The notes under the pieces were generated by a model, which made no database searches, was not told where the DNA came from, and was given only the letters and a program-made list of their open reading frames with translations. From Rugamonas rubra (GTDB lineage Bacteria; Pseudomonadota; Gammaproteobacteria; Burkholderiales; Burkholderiaceae_D): DNA of 64,000 nt. The DNA lies in the NCBI RefSeq assembly GCF_900114705.1, contig NZ_FOTW01000020.1, forward strand, positions 106,880 to 170,879. Direction: 5' to 3'. Shown here in pieces: positions 50,802 to 59,205 of this stretch (position 1 is its first letter; each line of letters opens with the position of its first letter). A program made the position numbers and the translations under genes.

Positions 50802-53273
50802 TCAGAAGCTCGCAGTGGTGGTCAGGCCGACGGTGCGCGGGGCGGCGCGCAGCAGCGGGGCGGTGGTGGCGGTGACGGTGCCGACGCCGCTGTAGCGGCG
50901 GCTGTCGGTGAGGTTCTTGACCCAGCCGGCCAGCGACCAGCGGCTGCCGAAGCGCAGTTCGAGGCGGGCGTCGCCGACGAAGTCGCCGCCGATCGCCTGG
51001 AAGTTGTCCAGCTCGCCGTAGTACTTGTCGATCCAGCGCCCGCTCAGGCTCGACACCAGCACGGTGCCGGCGCCGACCGGACGCTGGTAGCGCACGGTCG
51101 CCGAGGCGGTGTAGGCGGGCGTGTTGGGCAGCTTGCTGCGCAGCCGGCGGGCGCGTTCCAGCGGGTCGTCGGAGGCGACGTCGGCGATGCTGCTGCGCAG
51201 CGTCGACAGGCCGAGCACCAGGTCGAGGCCGCGCATGGGGCGGGCCACCACGTTCAGTTCGGCGCCGACGATGCTGGCCTTGGCGACGTTGGTGCGCACG
51301 CCGGTGGGCACGTTGGCGATGTTGCGCACGCTGCTGGCCTGCATGTCGCGGTAGTCGTAGTAGAACAGCGAGGCGTCGACCTGCAGCGGGCCGTTGGGCA
51401 GGTATTTGACGCCGCCCTCGTAGGCGCGCACCGTCTCCGATTGGAACGGCAGCGCCTCCTCGCGCGAGGTGATGGTGGAGCCGTCGAAGCCGCCGGCCTT
51501 GAAGCCCTGGCCGAAGGAGGCGTACAGCATGGTGGCCGGGGTGGCCCGGTAGCTCAGCGTGCCCTTGCCGGACCAGCGGCCGTCGCGGAAGTGCTCGTCG
51601 AAGTGGACCGGCACCTTGGGGAAGGCCAGCCGGTTGAGCGAGGTGGCGTAGGGGTTCAGGTCGAGCGAGCTGCCGGCGAAGCCGCTGCGCTCGGTGGTGT
51701 AGCGCAGGCCCAGGCCGACGCTCCAGTACTGGCCGATGGTTTTGCTCAGGTCGCCGAACAGGGCCTGGCTGTCGCGGCTTTGCCGGTAGTCGGTGGCGTA
51801 GACGGTGCGCAGGTAGTCCGACGAGTCGAGCGCGCTGCGCATGTCGACGCTGTCGTGGAAGAGCATCGCGCCGAGCACCCAGTCGAGGCCACGTTCGGCG
51901 CCGTCGAGGTTGCGCAGGCGCGCCTCGAGCAGGCGCTGGTCGACCCGGTCGGCGTAGTCGATGTCGAAGTAGCGGATCGGCTGGCCGTCGTTCCAGCGGT
52001 AGCTCTGCTGCAGGTGCTCGTAGCCGGTCAGCAGCGACAGCAGCAGCTCGCCGGGCAGCTCCTGGTCCAGCGTCAGCGAGGCGCCGTGGCTGTCCTTGCG
52101 CAGCGCCGGCGTGATGTTGGAGTCGACCGTGTAGGGCGCGTTGGGGGCGAACTTGCCCGAGGCCAGGGTGCGTTCCGGCAGCTGGGCGCCGCCCGACTCG
52201 TGGAAGCCGTGCAGGTTGAGCAGCAGGCTGCTGCCGTCCACCGGCTTGAAGGCGATCAGCGCGCGCGCCGCCGAGAAGGCGCTGGCGGCCGACTTGGCGT
52301 CGGCCGCCGGCGCGGCGTTCTTGGCGATGGCCGGCGCGGCGCTGACGCCGCCGTAGGCGCCCGGGCCGAGGTTGGTCTGGTAGCCGTCGCTGCGGTCGTA
52401 GACGCCGGCCAGGCGCACCGACCAGTGCTCGTCGAGCGGGGTGCCGACGGCCGCCTCGCTGCGCACGTTGCCGTAGTCGCCGACGGTCAGGCTGGCCTGG
52501 CCCTCGGTGGCCCGGCCCGGCTTGCGCGAGATGACGTTGATGGCGCCGGCCGTGGTGTTGCGGCCGTACAGGGTGCCCTGCGGCCCTTTGAGCACCTCGA
52601 CCCGGGCGACGTCGAACATCTGGCCGCCGATCAGCGCCGAGGAGCCCATATAGACGCCGTCGAAGTGCACCGCCGCCGACGGGCTGCCGTTGGGGCGGAA
52701 GTCGTCGTTGCCGATGCCACGGATGGTGAAGGTCTGCACGGTGCGGCCGCCGACCAGCTGGTTCGACGCCACCAGGCCGGGGGTGTACTGCGACAGCGCG
52801 ACGAAGTCGTTGACGCCCAGCTCGCGCAGCCGTTCACCGCTCATGCTGAGCACCGCCGAGGGCACCTCGAGCAGGGTTTGCGGGCGCTTCTGCGCGGTCA
52901 CCATCACCGTCGCCAGGGCGGTGTCGTCGGCCGCCGTTGCTGCTGTTGCTGCTGCTGCCGGGGCGGCGACGGGAAAAATGACGAAGGCGTTGCCGGCCTC
53001 GCGGCGCAGTTGCAGGCCGCTGCCGCCGAGCAGCGCGGCGAGCGCCGCCTCGGCCGGCAGCTGCGCCTTGACGCCGTGGCTGCGCCGGCCGGCGACGTCG
53101 TCGAGTTTGTAGATTAGCTGCACGCCCGAGCGGGCGACGAAGCTGTCGAGCGCCGTTTTCAGATCGCCGGCGGCGATGTCGTAGGCCTGCGTCTGGGCCT
53201 GGGCCGCGACGCTGACGCTCATTCCGCACAGCAGCGCCAGTGCCGTGTTGCTACCCCATCCTGATGATTTCAT
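50802..53273 (-). CDS. TonB-dependent receptor with N-terminal signalling domain
   Basis: An 823-residue outer membrane receptor. Signal peptide (cleavage near AQA), then a secretin/TonB N-terminal (STN) domain (about 30-95: YDIAAGDLKTALDSFVARSGVQLIY ... GLQLRRE), TonB-box-like TVMVTAQKR, plug domain (VPSAVLSMSG, RGIGNDDFRPNG, GPQGTLYGRNTTAGAINVISRKP) and a barrel ending in aromatic Phe (TTASF). The STN domain is what transmits ligand occupancy to a FecR-type anti-sigma factor, encoded next door. Start ATG 53273; the longer frame adds a non-signal-like stretch. Substrate unknown. Confidence 0.92.
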   Translation of the reverse strand: MKSSGWGSNTALALLCGMSVSVAAQAQTQAYDIAAGDLKTALDSFVARSGVQLIYKLDDVAGRRSHGVKAQLPAEAALAALLGGSGLQLRREAGNAFVIFPVAAPAAAATAATAADDTALATVMVTAQKRPQTLLEVPSAVLSMSGERLRELGVNDFVALSQYTPGLVASNQLVGGRTVQTFTIRGIGNDDFRPNGSPSAAVHFDGVYMGSSALIGGQMFDVARVEVLKGPQGTLYGRNTTAGAINVISRKPGRATEGQASLTVGDYGNVRSEAAVGTPLDEHWSVRLAGVYDRSDGYQTNLGPGAYGGVSAAPAIAKNAAPAADAKSAASAFSAARALIAFKPVDGSSLLLNLHGFHESGGAQLPERTLASGKFAPNAPYTVDSNITPALRKDSHGASLTLDQELPGELLLSLLTGYEHLQQSYRWNDGQPIRYFDIDYADRVDQRLLEARLRNLDGAERGLDWVLGAMLFHDSVDMRSALDSSDYLRTVYATDYRQSRDSQALFGDLSKTIGQYWSVGLGLRYTTERSGFAGSSLDLNPYATSLNRLAFPKVPVHFDEHFRDGRWSGKGTLSYRATPATMLYASFGQGFKAGGFDGSTITSREEALPFQSETVRAYEGGVKYLPNGPLQVDASLFYYDYRDMQASSVRNIANVPTGVRTNVAKASIVGAELNVVARPMRGLDLVLGLSTLRSSIADVASDDPLERARRLRSKLPNTPAYTASATVRYQRPVGAGTVLVSSLSGRWIDKYYGELDNFQAIGGDFVGDARLELRFGSRWSLAGWVKNLTDSRRYSGVGTVTATTAPLLRAAPRTVGLTTTASF

Positions 53274-53358
53274 GTCCACTCCGTCCGCAGCTTGATTGCT
53301 GCTTATGGATGAAGACGTGCGGCGCAAGCCGATCCGCCATGCCGGCGCGGAAAATAGT

Positions 53359-54372
53359 TCAGCGCGAGACCAGGATCTCGTCGTGCCCGTCGCGCACGGT
53401 CAGGCCGAAGCCCTGCTGCAGCAGGCGGGCGAAGGCCTCGACGTTGCCGACCTCGAAGCTGCCGCCGATGCGCAGCTCGGCCGTGGCCTGGTCGACGATG
53501 CGCAGGCGCTTGTGGTTGTAGCGGTTGAAGGCCTCGGCGGCCTGGCCCAGCGTCATCTGGTCGAGCACCAGGCGGCCCTGGCGCCAGCTCAGGTCGCGGG
53601 CGATCTGCTCGGCGCTCTTGCGGCCGACCAGCACGTGCTCGGCGTCGGCCACCACCAGCTCGTTTTGTCCCAGCACGGTGGCGGCACCGTCGCGCGGCCG
53701 CGCCGCGCCCACCGTCTCGACCTTGACGCGGCCGCCGACCACCTCGACGCGCACCAGGTCCTTGTCGCGCCGCACCGAGAAGCGGGTGCCCAGCACGGTG
53801 ATGCGCTGCGTGCCGGCCTCGATCACGAAGGGATGGGCCGGGTCGTGGGCGATGTCGAAGTAGGCTTCGCCACGGTCGAGCCAGACGGTGCGCTGGCGCG
53901 CGTCGACGCGGCTGCGCAGCCGCGTGTCGGTGTTGAGCACCAGCTGCGAGCCGTCGGCCAGGCGCACGTTCTGCCGCGCGCCGTGCGCCACCGTGTAGCT
54001 GACCTCGGGCGCGGCGCCGCGCCAGACGGCGGCGCCGCCGGCCAGGCCGAGCGCCAGCAGCAGGCCGGCGGCCAGGCGCCAGGCTTGGCTCGGCGGGCGC
54101 AGCGGCCGCACGGCCGGCGGCGGCACTAGCTGCTGCTGTTGCGCTTGCGCTTGCGGCTGTGGCGCCATGGCGCGCAGGCGCGCGGTGTCGCGCCAGACGG
54201 CGTCCAGGCGCAGGTAGGCGACGCGGTGCGCGGTGGCGGCGCCCAGCCAGGTGTCGAGCGCGTCCTGTTGGGCGGCGTCCCAGCGCGCGCCGTCGCGCGC
54301 CGCGATCCAGTCGGCGGCGCGCGCCTCGATCTCGGCGTGGGAGCTCAAGCGGACTTCAGGCGCTTGCGGCAT
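53359..54372 (-). CDS. FecR-type anti-sigma factor / sigma regulator
   Basis: A 337-residue inner-membrane protein: N-terminal DUF4880 domain (ARAADWIAARDGARWDAAQQDALDTWLGA), one membrane segment (WRLAAGLLLALGLAGGAAVW), periplasmic FecR domain (VSYTVAHGARQNVRLADGSQLVLNTDTRL, GEAYFDIAHDPAHPFVIEAG) and a C-terminal STN-interacting domain. A Gln-rich stretch (QAQAQQQQ) precedes the membrane segment. Start ATG 54372 lies inside the sigma gene (28-bp overlap). Confidence 0.92.
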   Translation of the reverse strand: MPQAPEVRLSSHAEIEARAADWIAARDGARWDAAQQDALDTWLGAATAHRVAYLRLDAVWRDTARLRAMAPQPQAQAQQQQLVPPPAVRPLRPPSQAWRLAAGLLLALGLAGGAAVWRGAAPEVSYTVAHGARQNVRLADGSQLVLNTDTRLRSRVDARQRTVWLDRGEAYFDIAHDPAHPFVIEAGTQRITVLGTRFSVRRDKDLVRVEVVGGRVKVETVGAARPRDGAATVLGQNELVVADAEHVLVGRKSAEQIARDLSWRQGRLVLDQMTLGQAAEAFNRYNHKRLRIVDQATAELRIGGSFEVGNVEAFARLLQQGFGLTVRDGHDEILVSR

Positions 54373-54917
54373 TTGTTCCCCAGTGTGGCGGCGAGCGCGC
54401 CCAGGCCGTCGCCCAGCAGCGCGGTGGCGATGGCGCGTAGCCCCTTCGATAGCTGTTTCTCCACGGTGTCCTCGGTAATACCCATCGCCTGCGCCACCTC
54501 GCGCTGCGACAGGCCGTTGATTCTTCTTAGCTGCACCACCTCGCGGCAGCGTGGCGGCAGCTCCTGCAGCGCCCCTTCTAGCTGGCGCAGCTCGCTGCGG
54601 GCGCTGACATGGCGCTCGGGACTGAGCTCGTCGACGGCGAAATCGAGCGTCGCCATGTCGGCCACCGCCTCGATCGACACCACCTTTTCGCGCCGTGCCC
54701 GGTCGATCAGCAGGTGGCGCGCGGTGGCGAAGACGAAGGCGCTGGCAGAGCGCGGCAACTCGCGCGCGGCGGCCTCGTAGACGCGCACGTAGATGTCTTG
54801 TCGCAGGTCGGCCGCCTCGCTGGCGATGCGACAGTTGCGGCGCAGGTAGCGCATCAGGGCCGGTTCGAGCGGCAGCACCGCGCTGACGAACCACTCATCC
54901 AGGTCATATTTTGGCAC
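54345..54917 (-). CDS. ECF sigma factor, FecI type
   Basis: A 190-residue sigma-70-family factor of the iron-siderophore type: region 2 (ALMRYLRRNCRIASEAADLRQDIYVRVYE, FATARHLLIDRARR) and region 4 with helix-turn-helix (LPPRCREVVQLRRINGLSQREVAQAMGITEDTVEKQL). Start is GTG at 54917. First gene of sigma - anti-sigma - receptor - PhoD. Expected to be activated by FecR when the TonB receptor binds its ligand. Confidence 0.92.
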   Translation of the reverse strand: MPKYDLDEWFVSAVLPLEPALMRYLRRNCRIASEAADLRQDIYVRVYEAAARELPRSASAFVFATARHLLIDRARREKVVSIEAVADMATLDFAVDELSPERHVSARSELRQLEGALQELPPRCREVVQLRRINGLSQREVAQAMGITEDTVEKQLSKGLRAIATALLGDGLGALAATLGNKCRKRLKSA

Positions 54918-55618
54918 AGGTTTCTCACTCTTTCGCTGGTCGTGTGCAATCGCTCCCAGCCGTTTCAGCCCGGCCGACCATGCCGCCTACCGATCTAGAC
55001 GAGCGAGCGGCGGCGATCCGCCATGCCGCCGGCGGATTTTTTTTGCATCGAGGGGAGGGCCGCCGGGGCCGGAGCGCGCCTTGGTGGGCGGTCTGGCCGG
55101 GCGCGGACGTCGCGCGGGCGGCGGCTTGCATGCGGGTAGCAAGTTACAGGGCAATTGTGAAACGCTGATGACAGCGGCGGCCGTCGGCGAAGTCAAGGCC
55201 AGGGCCGGTAAGAAGCCGGCTTGTCTGGCGGAGCGCAGAACGGTATTGCCGATAGGACAGTGGCGTTGTCGTGGTGCAGTAAAACGCCGTTGCCGGCCGG
55301 GCGGTGGCGCCGCCGTCCCCGCGTGGCTAGGCTTTTCCGTGCATTTCGCCACTTATTTCCTGCTAGTTTCGTGGTGTAAATGGAAATTATTTTGTAGGGA
55401 AATGTTAACAATTAATATAAATAGTTTTTACTCGCCAAGGTATTTTCTTTACATGGTTGCATGATTGGATAACCATTGCTCAATGGGTTCGCTTGTGCAA
55501 ATGGCATTGTTCGCACGCCCGACCCATCAATCCAAAAGTCGTATCGCGCGGCGCGGCGGGACAGTTGCAGGACGTGCGCGGTGACGGTGCGGCATCCACC
55601 ACTTTCACGGAGGCGAGT
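54918..55618. other. 701-bp intergenic region
   Basis: Lies between divergent operons (sigma factor on minus, M35 protease on plus). The left two thirds are GC-rich with nothing recognisable; 55370-55450 is a sharp AT-rich patch (GTTAACAATTAATATAAATAG) likely to hold the protease promoter. Some short frames run through it without a ribosome binding site or conserved features. Confidence 0.5.
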
Positions 55619-56728
55619 ATGAATGTGCAGCAGATGTTGAAGCTTGGCGTTTCGGTCGTGGCCATCGCGGCCTGTTTCGGCGCGCAGGCCGGGTCGAATG
55701 GCGTGACGGCGACCATTACGCCGGAAAAGAGTGCTCTTGGTTCCAGCGACGACGTGGTCGTCAACGTCACCATCACCAACACCTCGTCCAAGCCGCAGTA
55801 CATTCTGAAATACCATTTGCCGTCGGCCGACATCAGCGAGCCGCTGTTCGACGTGACCCGCGACGGCGTCAAGGTGGCCTACCTGGGCAAGCACTTCAAA
55901 CGCCGCAATCCGCGCCCGGGCGAATACGACATGCTGCCGGCCGGCGCCTCGTTGAGCCAGCGCGTCGAGCTGAGCGCGCTGTACGACTTCAGCGTCACCG
56001 GCGACTACGCGGTGCGCTACCACACCGCCTCGCTCAACCTGTTCAACGAGGCCGGCGGCAGCGGGGGCCGTGTCGCGCTCGACGCCGAGGTGGCCCCGGC
56101 CAGCGAGATCGGCGAGATCGATTCCGATACGGCCAGCCTGTGGGTGGAGGGTGTGCTGCCGCGCGGCGCCGAGCCGCAGGCGTCGCGCTTGCTGGAGTCC
56201 ATGCGCGAGCAACTGGCCGGCAGCCTGAGCTTCGCCAATTGCAGCGCCTCGCGGCAGAGCCAGATCACCTCGGCGCTGACCGCCGCCAAGAGCATGGCCG
56301 CCAACGGCAGCAGCTATCTGAACGCCGGCACCGTCGGCACGCGCTACACCAAGTGGTTCGGCGCCAACAACGCCAGCCGCTACGCCACCGTCAAGTCGCA
56401 CTTCACGGCCATCAAGGACGCCTTCGCCAACAAGCCGCTGGTGGTCGACTGCGGTTGCACCGACAGCGCCTACGCCTACGTCTACCCGAGCCAGCCGTAC
56501 AAGATCTACGTCTGCAACGCCTTCTGGCCGGCGCCGACCAGCGGCACCGACTCGAAGGGCGGCACGCTGGTGCATGAGATGAGCCACTTCACCGTCGTCG
56601 CCGGCACCGACGACTGGGCCTACGGCCAGTCGGCCGCCGCCAGCCTGGCGACCAGCAATCCGAGCAAGGCGGTCGACAACGCCGACTCGCACGAGTACTT
56701 CGGCGAGAACACGCCGTCGCTGCCGTAG
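55619..56728 (+). CDS. Secreted aspzincin (M35) metalloendopeptidase
   Basis: A 369-residue exported protease. Signal peptide (cleavage after GAQA, about 24), N-terminal domain of about 130 residues (the propeptide-like region), then the catalytic domain with HEMSH (319-323) and the aspzincin motif GTDDWAYG (329-336, Asp332 the third zinc ligand). The C-terminal DSHEYFGENTPSLP closely resembles peptidyl-Lys metalloendopeptidases, so cleavage before lysine is plausible. Cys pairs (CSAS; CGC; YVCN) suggest disulfides. GGAGG at 55609-55613 fixes the start. Confidence 0.9.
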   Translation: MNVQQMLKLGVSVVAIAACFGAQAGSNGVTATITPEKSALGSSDDVVVNVTITNTSSKPQYILKYHLPSADISEPLFDVTRDGVKVAYLGKHFKRRNPRPGEYDMLPAGASLSQRVELSALYDFSVTGDYAVRYHTASLNLFNEAGGSGGRVALDAEVAPASEIGEIDSDTASLWVEGVLPRGAEPQASRLLESMREQLAGSLSFANCSASRQSQITSALTAAKSMAANGSSYLNAGTVGTRYTKWFGANNASRYATVKSHFTAIKDAFANKPLVVDCGCTDSAYAYVYPSQPYKIYVCNAFWPAPTSGTDSKGGTLVHEMSHFTVVAGTDDWAYGQSAAASLATSNPSKAVDNADSHEYFGENTPSLP

Positions 56729-56744
56729 GCGCTTAGCGTGGCAA

Positions 56745-56780
56745 GGAAAAGCCGGCTCGGTTCGCCCAGCCGGCTTTTCC
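56745..56780. terminator. Bidirectional terminator between protease and propeptide-like genes
   Basis: GGAAAAGCCGGCT (56745-56757), 10-base loop, AGCCGGCTTTTCC (56768-56780). A perfect 13-bp stem with T-rich ends on both strands; the minus-strand gene's stop codon begins at its edge. Confidence 0.9.
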
Positions 56781-57289
56781 TATTCCCGCGCGGCCGGCGC
56801 GGTGTAGTTGAACTCGGTGCTGGCGGGGGCGATGGGACTGGCGGCCTCGAGCGCCGCCAGGTCGGCCAGGTATTCCCCGGCGTGGCTCAGGCGGTAGCGG
56901 TGGGGGCCGGCGGCGAAGGCGTAGCTGTGGCTGATGTCGATGCTGTGGCTCAGGCCGCTGTGCGGCGCCAGTGCCAGGTAGTCCCTGGCCGTCAGCGGGC
57001 CGCGCTTGATCATCATGCCGATGTAGTCGACCGACTTGCCACTGGCGGTGTCGACGATGTCGAACAGGCGGCCGGTCAGCTCGGTGGCGCTGGCCAGCGA
57101 CTTTTGCACGTACACCGGACGGGCGCTGTGGTTATGCAGCGTAATGCGCACCAACACCTTGCCGTCGCCGCTGTCCACCTGCAACTGCTCGCCGACGGCG
57201 CCCGGCGGCGGCGGCGTGGCGTGCACTAGTGTGCTGGCGCACAGCAGCAGCGCGGCGCCGGTCCAGACCGCCAGTGGCATATTCGTCAT
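56780..57289 (-). CDS. Exported stand-alone homologue of the M35 protease N-terminal domain
   Basis: A 169-residue protein with a signal peptide (MTNMPLAVWTGAALLLCASTLVHA) and a single domain that aligns with residues 45-135 of the adjacent protease: VRITLHNHSARPVYV with VNVTITNTSSKPQYI; LFDIVDTASGKSVDYIG with LFDVTRDGVKVAYLG; and the KR...DY..L...LS..I..S..Y.F...G..RYR pattern after it. It has no HExxH and stops before a catalytic domain. The gene is convergent with the protease across a shared terminator. It may be an inhibitor, chaperone or paralogue remnant; the intact signal peptide and frame argue for function. Confidence 0.75.
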   Translation of the reverse strand: MTNMPLAVWTGAALLLCASTLVHATPPPPGAVGEQLQVDSGDGKVLVRITLHNHSARPVYVQKSLASATELTGRLFDIVDTASGKSVDYIGMMIKRGPLTARDYLALAPHSGLSHSIDISHSYAFAAGPHRYRLSHAGEYLADLAALEAASPIAPASTEFNYTAPAARE

Positions 57290-57366
57290 GCTTGTCTCCC
57301 GATTAATCCGTAAGCTGATTGTGCGCCGGATTGTCGGAACCGCCAAGCTCGTTTTGCCGCAAGGGG

Positions 57367-58416
57367 TTAGCGCGGTTGGCGCCGGCGCCAGCCGCTCAGC
57401 AGCGCCACACCGGCCAGCAGCATGGCGTAGCTGGACGGCTCGGGTACCGGCTGCAGCGCGTTGAAGCCACCGATCTGTTCGCCCACGTAGTCGCCGACCC
57501 ATTCGTTGAGCGTGTTGCCGTGTGGCGTTTGAGAAGACAGCGGATCGACCAAACCCTCGTCGTCGAAACGGCCCTTGTACTTGTAGAATTCAAAACGCAC
57601 CGCCAGCGCGGGATTGCCGGCCAGGTCGATCGACTTGCTGACCTCGTCGACAAAGCCCGGCTGCAACACCTGCCATTCGATTTCCGTCTCGGCCTTGTCG
57701 TGCAGGGCCGCCACTGCGGGGTTTTCGAAGGCATGGTGGCCGCCCATCAACTCGTTCAGGTCGACGTTGTCGGGCAGGCTGGTCTGGACGATCTTGACCC
57801 AGAAGGCGTTGTCCTGCTTGACCACGGGGTTGACCTGTTGGGCGGCGATCACCGCCACCACCGGCGCCTGCGCCTGGCCCGGCGGCGGCGTGAACACCAC
57901 GGGCGGGATGGCCACGTTGGTCGGCGTCAACTCGCCCGGCGCGCCACCCTCCACCAGCCAACTGTAGGTGGTGCGGGTGGGCGAACCCAGCGTGCTCACG
58001 CCGAAATGGTCGCAGGGCACGTTCGGATAGTTGACGTTGCCGAAGCTCCAGCAACTCTCGCCCGGCGTGGCGAAGGTGCCCGAGGAGGTGCCGGTGCTCC
58101 AGGCGCCGCCGACGTAGCTGGCCTGGTAGGTGATTCTGGCGCCGACCACGGCGCCGCCGCTGAGCAGGTCGGTGACGGTCGGAATGCCGTAGCGTTCGAC
58201 GTCGCCCGGCGACGGGGTGCCGAAGTTGCGGTTCAGGCCGAACACGTCGATGATCTGGCTCTTGTCTATTCCTTCGAGGTCGATCTGGAAGCCGCGCGCG
58301 GTTTGCCCCGTGTCGTTGACGACATCGAAGTTGGCCAGCGAACCGAAGGTGCTGGTGGCAGAGGCCAACAGCGGCGCGCTCAGCAGCAAGGTGGTCGTGA
58401 TCCGTGCGAGTGACAT
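57367..58416 (-). CDS. PEP-CTERM sorting domain protein
   Basis: A 349-residue exported protein: N-terminal signal peptide (cleavage near ASA, about 20), a long beta-rich mature part with no known domain, and a C-terminal sorting signal VPEPSSYAMLLAGVALLSGW followed by RRRQ. The Pro-Glu-Pro, hydrophobic helix and Arg cluster are the marks of exosortase (EpsH/XrtA) substrates, usually linked to exopolysaccharide export. No exosortase gene is in this window. The 77-bp gap to the propeptide-like gene would allow co-transcription. Confidence 0.88.
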   Translation of the reverse strand: MSLARITTTLLLSAPLLASATSTFGSLANFDVVNDTGQTARGFQIDLEGIDKSQIIDVFGLNRNFGTPSPGDVERYGIPTVTDLLSGGAVVGARITYQASYVGGAWSTGTSSGTFATPGESCWSFGNVNYPNVPCDHFGVSTLGSPTRTTYSWLVEGGAPGELTPTNVAIPPVVFTPPPGQAQAPVVAVIAAQQVNPVVKQDNAFWVKIVQTSLPDNVDLNELMGGHHAFENPAVAALHDKAETEIEWQVLQPGFVDEVSKSIDLAGNPALAVRFEFYKYKGRFDDEGLVDPLSSQTPHGNTLNEWVGDYVGEQIGGFNALQPVPEPSSYAMLLAGVALLSGWRRRQPR

Positions 58417-58592
58417 GGCTTTCTCCTGTTGGGCGCCGGTGGTGTGGACGGCTTGGCTGGACGGCCGGCGCCGCCACGATGGGCGGGCTGGGCTGTTTGT
58501 TCCAGTCTAGGAGTGCGCCGCGCCGACGTCACCGCGCGTTTGTGCGGCAGATCATTTTTGCGCGGAATATGCGGCCGGGCGCAACACTTGGC

Positions 58593-58628
58593 CTGCCGCT
58601 GCCGCTGCCGCTGCCGCTGCCGCTGCCG
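58593..58628. repeat. Hexanucleotide microsatellite
   Basis: CTGCCG repeated six times in a row, then CTGCGC. It lies 14 bp past the stop of the SRPBCC gene. Confidence 0.9.
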
Positions 58629-58641
58629 CTGCGCTGGCCGG

Positions 58642-59103
58642 CTAGTCGTCCAGCGCGCCGTGGCGCCGCTTCAGCCTGGCGTGGCGGTGGCGGAAGACGA
58701 ACAGGTAGAGCGGCCGCAGCAGGGCGCCGACGAGGGGCAGGCGCGGCAGCATGCAGACCGTGTCGACCACTTCGCAACCGCCATCGACGGCCCGGACGGC
58801 GCGTTCGTGGCGCCAGGCCCGGTTGACCCAGGACGAGGAGGCCTCGACGAAGCGCCGCTCGCCGCCCAGCGTCAGCGTGCCGAAGGCGTGGCGGTCGACG
58901 GGGAACAGGCCGAGCAGCAATATCCAACTCTTGAAGTAGGGGCCGGCGCCGCCGAAGTCGCGCAGTTTCAGGTGGCGCCAGGCGGGCGGCGCGGTCATCC
59001 GTAGCCACGGGCCGAGCTCGTAGTTGACGGTGGCGATGGACTGCTCGCCCCAGAGTGTTTCGGCACGCACGTTGAGCTTGCTGGTGACGACAATGGGCTG
59101 CAT
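58642..59103 (-). CDS. SRPBCC-fold protein
   Basis: A 153-residue protein beginning MQPIVVTSKLNVRAETLWGEQSIATVNYELGPWLRM, the strand-helix start typical of SRPBCC/START-like ligand-binding domains (polyketide cyclase/dehydrase group). Later segments (GERRFVEASSSWVNRAWRHERAVRAVDGGCEVVDTVCM) fit the beta sheet, with a hydrophobic LVGALLRPLYLFVFRHRHARL C-terminal helix. Ligand unknown. An in-frame ATG at 59136 would add 11 residues. Confidence 0.7.
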   Translation of the reverse strand: MQPIVVTSKLNVRAETLWGEQSIATVNYELGPWLRMTAPPAWRHLKLRDFGGAGPYFKSWILLLGLFPVDRHAFGTLTLGGERRFVEASSSWVNRAWRHERAVRAVDGGCEVVDTVCMLPRLPLVGALLRPLYLFVFRHRHARLKRRHGALDD

Positions 59104-59144
59104 AGGGCGGGTGTTTCGTTGGCAAGGGTTGACCAAGCGCGCGG

Positions 59145-59178
59145 CAAGCCCCGTCCTTTAGGGCGGGGAGGATGTCAA
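59145..59178 (+). mobile_element. Orphan IS200/IS605-type right end (omega-RNA 3'-end-like)
   Basis: CCCCGTCC (59149-59156), loop TTTA, GGGCGGGG (59161-59168), then AGGATGTCAA. This stem-loop followed by GATGTCAA is the sequence typical of the right end of IS200/IS605-family elements, where TnpB-associated omega RNA ends and TCAA is the cleavage tetranucleotide. CAAGCCCC (59145-59152) also pairs with GGGGCTTG (59179-59186). No tnpA or tnpB is nearby. A TTGAC (59129-59133) lies upstream. Identified from memory of the motif. Confidence 0.55.
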
Positions 59179-59205
59179 GGGGCTTGCTGTGCAACAGGGA
59201 GTAAG

